Below are positions 60,069-64,000 of a stretch of 64,000 nucleotides of DNA, piece after piece (within the stretch, counting starts at the first letter, position 1; every line of letters starts with the position of its first letter). Position numbers and translations under genes: made by a program. The notes below the pieces were generated by a model. It was not told where the DNA came from, searched no databases, and was given only the letters and a program-made list of their open reading frames with translations. This stretch comes from Paenibacillus thermotolerans (GTDB lineage: Bacteria; Bacillota; Bacilli; Paenibacillales; YIM-B00363): positions 84,622 to 148,621 of the forward strand of contig NZ_JAQZSG010000012.1 in NCBI RefSeq assembly GCF_028745515.1, in the 5' to 3' direction.

Positions 60069-60098
60069 ATGCGATTTTAGGTGAAGAGGAGTGGCGGC

Positions 60099-61031
60099 AT
60101 GGATTTTCAAGCGTTTTTAATTACGTTTCGCGAGGCGCTTGAAGCGTTATTGATCGTAGGGGTCATCGTAACGTACCTGACGAGGATCGGGGAGACTCGC
60201 TGGAATAAATGGGTATGGCTCGGGGTTGTTCTGGCGCTGCTGTCAAGTTACGGCGTCGCGCTTGCTTTCCAAGTCGTCTTCACCGGCTTTTCACAAATGG
60301 CGAATCATATTTATTTGACGATCGGCATATTGTTCATTTCCACAGTCCTTTTAACGCACATGATTATGTTCATGTCCAAACAAGGCAGAGACATGAAGGG
60401 GGAAGTGCAAGGCAAAGTAGCCGCCATATTGACGACGGGAAGTGTCGTCAACATGATCGTACACTCCTATTTGATTACTCTTCGTGAAGGGGTCGAAACG
60501 GTATTTTTCTTCGCGGCCATATCTCAGGGAAATATCGAAAAAGCGATCACGAGCTGGGGAGCTCTGATCGGTCTCCTAACCGCAATCGTCATCGCGTGGT
60601 CGTTCTTCCGCGGAACGCGCCGGGTTCCTCTTGGAACGTTTTTTAAGATTACGGGAATATTTTTGGTCATTATCGCTGCCGGGCTGTTTGTGCAAGGCGT
60701 CAGCATGGCGCAGGACGTCGGAATTCTCGGAAGTTTGTATCGTACGGACGGCGGAGAAATAGGCGAGTTATATAATATCACCTGGTTTATGCCTGAGCAT
60801 CCGCAGGATTATGAGCATTATGTCCGAGACTTCGGTGAAACGCCTCTGATCAGCGGTCAAGTCGGTGTCTTCATGAAGGCGTTCCTTGGGTACACGCAGA
60901 ATCCGTCCGTTGAAGAATTTCTCGCATACTGGGGATATTATTTTGTTGTGATGTTTTTGCTGATTTGGCAGCGAAAAAAAACGGAACGCTTTGTGCAAAC
61001 GAAGACAAACGCCGAAAATGTTTTGGCATAA
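60099..61031 (+). CDS. FTR1-family high-affinity iron permease
   Basis: 310 residues from ATG 60099 (GAGGAG 7 nt upstream). Seven-helix iron permease with both REXXE motifs: LITFREALEALLIVGVIVTY near the N-terminus and YLITLREGVETVFFFAAISQ at about 134-138. Equivalent to EfeU of EfeUOB, importing iron as Fe(III) coupled to oxidation. No EfeB peroxidase is nearby; the oxidising partner is missing or elsewhere. Co-transcribed with the anchored partner protein; Fur-type double box upstream. Confidence 0.9.
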   Translation: MDFQAFLITFREALEALLIVGVIVTYLTRIGETRWNKWVWLGVVLALLSSYGVALAFQVVFTGFSQMANHIYLTIGILFISTVLLTHMIMFMSKQGRDMKGEVQGKVAAILTTGSVVNMIVHSYLITLREGVETVFFFAAISQGNIEKAITSWGALIGLLTAIVIAWSFFRGTRRVPLGTFFKITGIFLVIIAAGLFVQGVSMAQDVGILGSLYRTDGGEIGELYNITWFMPEHPQDYEHYVRDFGETPLISGQVGVFMKAFLGYTQNPSVEEFLAYWGYYFVVMFLLIWQRKKTERFVQTKTNAENVLA

Positions 61032-61070
61032 AATTGACCACTATATCGGGAAAGGAAGGCGGCAGTCAAG

Positions 61071-62108
61071 TTGCGACCGATTGATCGTTCACAACCGATT
61101 CTCATTACAGGTGCGGCGGGATTTGTCGGCTTTCATTCGGCAAAGCGATTGCTGGAGCAAGGATATAAGGTAGTCGGAATCGATAATATGAACGACTATT
61201 ACGAACCGATGTTAAAGTATGACAGGCTTGGGGTACTAAAGAAATACGAGTATTTTACGTTCCGGCCAATAGACATTGCGGATCCGGCAAGCCTTGAAGC
61301 TCTATTCCGCGAATCCGGACCTTTCCCGGCAGTAATTCATCTCGCTGCCCAGCCTGGTGTCCGGCATAGCATTGAGAATCCGCATATTTATATTAGTTCA
61401 AACATAACTGGATTTGTAAATATTCTTGAATGCTGTCGTCATAATGGCACCGCACATCTTATGTATGCTTCCTCAAGCTCCGTTTACGGGGCCAATACCG
61501 AACTGCCTTATAAAACAAGCGATTCCGTTTCGCATCCCATAAGCTTGTATGCCGCTACGAAGAGATCGAATGAGCTTATCGCCCATTCGTACAGCCATTT
61601 GTTCGGACTACGGGTTACAGGTTTCCGTTTCTTTACAGTATATGGGCCATGGGGACGCCCGGACATGGCGTATTTTTCGTTTACTCGGGACATTTTGTCC
61701 GGAAAAAGCATTAAGCTGTACGGAAACGGTGAAATGCGGCGGGATTTTACATACGTGGACGATATAGTGGAAGGTATCGTACGATTGATCGATAAGTCGC
61801 CTTCTCCGAATCCGCTGTGGGACTACCGCCACCCAAATCCGGGAACAAGCTATGCCCCTTTTAAAATATACAATATAGGAAATAACAGAGCGGTGAAGTT
61901 ATCGGAATTTGTTGCAACATTAGAAGATGTTCTTGGCAAAAAAGCGATCATTGAATATTTGCCTATGCAGCCCGGCGATGTCTTTGAAACTTATGCTGAC
62001 ATTTCGGACTTGGAGCATGATGTCGGTTTTCGACCTAAAACATCGCTTGAGGAAGGCTTAAGCAGATTTGTTGAGTGGTACAACGGATATTACGGCCCGT
62101 CTCTCTAA
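61071..62108 (+). CDS. UDP-glucuronate 4-epimerase-like (extended SDR)
   Basis: 345 residues, TTG start at 61071 with GGAAGG upstream. NAD-binding ILITGAAGFVGFHSAKRLLE; DNMNDYYEPMLKYDRLGVL and HLAAQPGVRHSIENPHIYIS as in CapI/LpsL UDP-glucuronate 4-epimerases; catalytic Tyr-Lys in SLYAATKRSNELIA; RFFTVYGPWGRPDMAYFSFT. Converts UDP-GlcA to UDP-GalA for surface polysaccharides. Its last codons and stop (TCTCTCTAA) belong to sequence homologous to the 3' end of the tetR gene at 17578, so the natural C-terminus may have been replaced. Confidence 0.88.
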   Translation: MRPIDRSQPILITGAAGFVGFHSAKRLLEQGYKVVGIDNMNDYYEPMLKYDRLGVLKKYEYFTFRPIDIADPASLEALFRESGPFPAVIHLAAQPGVRHSIENPHIYISSNITGFVNILECCRHNGTAHLMYASSSSVYGANTELPYKTSDSVSHPISLYAATKRSNELIAHSYSHLFGLRVTGFRFFTVYGPWGRPDMAYFSFTRDILSGKSIKLYGNGEMRRDFTYVDDIVEGIVRLIDKSPSPNPLWDYRHPNPGTSYAPFKIYNIGNNRAVKLSEFVATLEDVLGKKAIIEYLPMQPGDVFETYADISDLEHDVGFRPKTSLEEGLSRFVEWYNGYYGPSL

Positions 62109-62147
62109 CAAGGCTCCGACTTGTTTGGTCTTGCGGCGGATACGGCA
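62100..62147. repeat. Fragment homologous to the tetR 3' end
   Basis: TCTCTCTAA...AAGGCTCCGACTTGTTTGG matches 17578-17605 with one difference, then CGGCGGATACGGCATT recurs after a 6-bp gap. It encodes, on the minus strand, the tail of a TetR-like repressor, and it overlaps the last codons of the epimerase gene. Confidence 0.85.
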
Positions 62148-62207
62148 TTAACGCAGGAGATGTTGGACTTTTGCGCTGAACACAATATACTCCTGAGATT
62201 GAAGTGA
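62148..62207 (+). pseudogene. Zinc alcohol dehydrogenase C-terminal fragment
   Basis: Reads LTQEMLDFCAEHNILLRLK and a stop. The TQEMLDFCAEHNI motif is typical of the C-terminal region of cinnamyl-alcohol-dehydrogenase-like enzymes. It abuts the tetR-like fragment with no gap. The rest of the gene is absent. Confidence 0.65.
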
Positions 62208-62230
62208 TTTCCGCCGCGATTCGAGCGAAT

Positions 62231-62304
62231 TAACGGACATCCGGTTCCGCTAATGAGCCCTTTTACCCGGTTTCGACAAAATTAGCGGACATCCGCTTCC
62301 GTTA
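62231..62304. repeat. Two 22-bp inverted-repeat units (TARCGGA/TCCGYTA arms)
   Basis: Units at 62231-62252 and 62283-62304 have 7-bp arms (TAACGGA or TAGCGGA; TCCGCTA or TCCGTTA) around CATCCGGT or CATCCGCT. They start 52 bp apart. Same architecture and spacing as the TAGCAAC repeats at 5774-5958, but with different sequence. Confidence 0.65.
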
Positions 62305-62349
62305 GCGCCAAAGCGATTAGCGTCAGTTCCGGAAGCAGTGGTAAACGTC

Positions 62350-62560
62350 GATACCGGCAGCCCCGTCGATATCGGCAGCATCGTCGGTACCGGAAGTGCC
62401 GAAAGCACCGACAGTACAGCCAAAAATCGTTCGACCTTTGACCTGCCATATAGAAGGTGCAAAGATTCAGTTGACGATCGACAACGAGCATTTCACGGCG
62501 ACGATGTATGATAATTCGGCAAGCAGGGACTTCTTGGGGAGACTCCCGCTAAGGTCATCC
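62350..62560 (+). pseudogene. Cyclophilin-like protein, N-terminal fragment
   Basis: In frame with the ATG at 62396 the sequence reads a Ser/Pro/Val linker (PEVPKAPTVQP), then IQLTIDNEHFTATMYDNSAS and RDFLGRLPLRSS. This is the typical start of a bacterial cyclophilin-like (Cyclophil_like) domain. After that the match is lost and the frame runs on into the 3' end of the minus-strand acetyltransferase. No signal peptide is in frame. Broken relic. Confidence 0.6.
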
Positions 62561-63100
62561 GTGAAATCGCCCCATAATAATGGTGTTATAGTATTTACCG
62601 TCGGAAAGAAATTTGTCTTTTTTTAATATGCCTTCTATTTCAAACCCTAACTTTTCATAAAGCTTTATGGCTTTTTCGTTCGTTTCTAATACATTCAAAG
62701 TCATTTTCTTTATATCGTTGGAATCAGCCCAAAGAATGGATTCTTTCAATAGGTTTTTTCCAATGCTGCATCCCCAATAATCTTTCAACACACATACCCC
62801 GAATTCAACCTTATGTGATAACCTATTCAAATGATTTCCTTCGCATCTTGAAAACCCAACGATTCGGCCTTGAACTTCCGCAACTAAGAATAGGTTTTTC
62901 TTATTTTCTGTATCCGATTTAATAATCTGCTCAAACCCTAATGTATCTATAAATGCCTCGCCTTTTTCTCTGTCTAAATTTTCAGTCTCGCCATCAATTT
63001 GTAATCGAATTGTAGACAATTGTTCTGCATCCTTGTTAATTGCAGATCTAATAATATAATTCATTCCATTAACATGATACTCTTTCTCTTTTATTATCAT
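62555..63100 (-). CDS. GNAT-family N-acetyltransferase
   Basis: 181 residues from ATG 63100 (GGAG 6 nt upstream; a TTG at 63112 is the alternative). GNAT fold: YIIRSAINKDAEQLSTIRLQ, VAEVQGRIVGFSRCEGN, VEFGVCVLKDYWGCSIGKNL (acetyl-CoA loop; G-C-x-I-G-K replaces the usual Q-x-x-G-x-G), LNVLETNEKAIKLYEKLGFE and EGILKKDKF. Transfers acetyl from acetyl-CoA to an amine of unknown nature. More AT-rich than the sugar genes nearby. Confidence 0.87.
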   Translation of the reverse strand: MIIKEKEYHVNGMNYIIRSAINKDAEQLSTIRLQIDGETENLDREKGEAFIDTLGFEQIIKSDTENKKNLFLVAEVQGRIVGFSRCEGNHLNRLSHKVEFGVCVLKDYWGCSIGKNLLKESILWADSNDIKKMTLNVLETNEKAIKLYEKLGFEIEGILKKDKFLSDGKYYNTIIMGRFHG

Positions 63101-63143
63101 TGTCTGCTCCAATCAACGAAGTTATTTCGTTCAAATAAACACG

Positions 63144-63179
63144 GAACCCGTTAAGCTTACGCGATGGCGGGTTCTTTTA
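63144..63179 (+). terminator. Terminator-like hairpin
   Basis: GAACCCG (63144-63150) pairs with CGGGTTC (63168-63174), followed by TTTTAATTC. No plus-strand gene ends just upstream. Confidence 0.5.
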
Positions 63180-63271
63180 ATTCCCTATGATCTCTTTCAA
63201 AGGTAACGTACGCAGAATTCATCAACATGAAGAAGCAATTGAATAGTAAAATAGTGGTATGGAGGTGTACT

Positions 63272-63637
63272 ATGCCGATTTTTACTGTTATTGCTTTTTC
63301 CGCCATAATTATAGCAGTTTTGTCTTTATTGCTTGCAATCTTAGGTAAGCGACAGTTTTACTGGATCTCTGCCCTCGGGATTTATGTATTCAGTTTTATA
63401 GCAGGATTTTCGATAGGACAACTGACGGTAGGCTTAACTTTTATTCCATTAACATTGGCAACAGGTATTTCCTTAGGTTGGCTAAAATCGAAAGCGGATT
63501 ATTTTTTAACCGTAGTAGTCGGCATTCTCATAGGAGTTATTATTGTGACGGTTGTTGATGATTACTATACTTTTTTTCCTTTATGGATATTATCACATTT
63601 TTTTGATGTACTAATAAAGTTTCTTCTCGATACTTAA
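63272..63637 (+). CDS. Small four-helix membrane protein
   Basis: 121 residues from ATG 63272, with GGAGGTG 4 nt upstream; an in-frame ATG further 5' lacks a ribosome site. Helices: FTVIAFSAIIIAVLSLLLAI, ALGIYVFSFIAGFSIGQLTV, PLTLATGISLGW, and VVVGILIGVIIVTVVDD before an aromatic tail. No family recognised. Single gene in a decayed region. Confidence 0.65.
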   Translation: MPIFTVIAFSAIIIAVLSLLLAILGKRQFYWISALGIYVFSFIAGFSIGQLTVGLTFIPLTLATGISLGWLKSKADYFLTVVVGILIGVIIVTVVDDYYTFFPLWILSHFFDVLIKFLLDT

Positions 63638-63684
63638 AATAACGGGTTACGAGACGGTGATTTTAATAAAGGAGATTGAAGGAC

Positions 63685-64000
63685 ATGAAATATAGAACGT
63701 TAGGAAGCACCGGTCTGGAAGTGTCTATTTTAAGTTTCGGAGCGTCTTACTCGGTTCCGTCTTCAGGGAGATTAACAAAGAGGAGGGAATCCGGACGTTC
63801 CAAACCGCGGTCGTCATGGTTGCGCGCAGAAAGGGCAAGACATATCCAAACTGGCGATTCAATATTGTGTCGCAAATGAAAAAATACCAACCACATTAGT
63901 AAGTACTGCGAGCACGGAACATATCAAAAAGAACATTCAATGGACGGATGAGCCCATGGATACGCAATTGCTGAAGGAAGTACTCGACATTTTGGCACCG
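63685..64000 (+). pseudogene. Aldo/keto reductase with internal deletion, cut by window
   Basis: The start (MKYRTLGSTGLEVSILSFGA, GGAG upstream) is that of an aldo/keto reductase of the galactose/fucose dehydrogenase type. After SFGAS the reading moves +1 (GSVFREINKEEGIRTFQTAV), then jumps to a late region (QKGQDISKLAIQYCVANEKI, then PTTLVSTASTEHIKKNIQWT). About 180-200 residues including the Asp-Tyr-Lys-His active site are missing, plus a frameshift. Non-functional. The 3' end continues beyond the window. Confidence 0.8.

Overview
The window looks like a chromosome segment from a spore-forming, Gram-positive member of the Paenibacillaceae (Paenibacillus or a close relative). This rests on the YqhG/YqhH/LipM block, strong GGAGG-type ribosome binding sites, frequent TTG and GTG starts, CgeB- and Gmad2-type sporulation proteins, a collagen-like surface protein with an NTTRR-F1-type N-terminus, and WG-repeat proteins. 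No rRNA, tRNA, CRISPR array or intact transposon was seen.

Layout. 1-9.9 kb is housekeeping: a cut secreted protein, yqhG-yqhH, lipM, a protein with a Gly/Cys-rich tail, a D-amino-acid aminotransferase, and the B12-dependent ribonucleotide reductase nrdJ behind a promoter with tandem NrdR-like boxes. 9.9-18.6 kb is a decayed accessory region. It holds IS256-type transposase remnants, MFS, TetR, FUSC, SDR and alcohol-dehydrogenase fragments, plus intact LysM-Gmad2, SGNH hydrolase, AT-rich nagZ and tetR genes. 18.7-22.5 kb carries two secreted WG-repeat proteins, the second with a transglutaminase-like domain.

22.7-47.3 kb is the most unusual part, a glycosylation island probably serving the spore surface. 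Seven paralogous GT-B glycosyltransferases sit beside five paralogous DUF4855-like proteins, either alternating in operons or as divergent pairs. Between them lie a CgeB-like protein, a tandem GT2 protein and four enzymes that together could make a UDP-2,3-diacetamido-hexuronic acid: a UDP-HexNAc 6-dehydrogenase, a Gfo/Idh oxidoreductase, a DegT aminotransferase and a hexapeptide acetyltransferase. Putative acceptor or structural proteins are in the same island: two DUF4183 proteins, a small beta-rich protein and a collagen-like GPT-repeat protein with a seven-bladed YVTN propeller. Three of these structural genes have a sigma-K-like -10 motif 39 nt before the start codon.

47.4-52.3 kb has a DUF2935 protein, an XRE-cupin regulator and a divergent DoxX/esterase/ring-opening dioxygenase/permease operon that looks like quinone or catechol detoxification. 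52.3-62.1 kb is an apparent iron regulon. Three promoters with Fur-like boxes drive a secreted stalk-domain protein, a four-gene envelope glycosylation operon (flippase-like protein, alkaline-phosphatase-superfamily enzyme, polyprenol-type GT2, GT-C-like membrane protein), and an FTR1 iron permease with an anchored partner and a UDP-glucuronate 4-epimerase-like enzyme. 62.1-64 kb again has gene debris (pieces of tetR, alcohol dehydrogenase, a cyclophilin-like protein and an internally deleted aldo/keto reductase) around an intact GNAT acetyltransferase and a small membrane protein.
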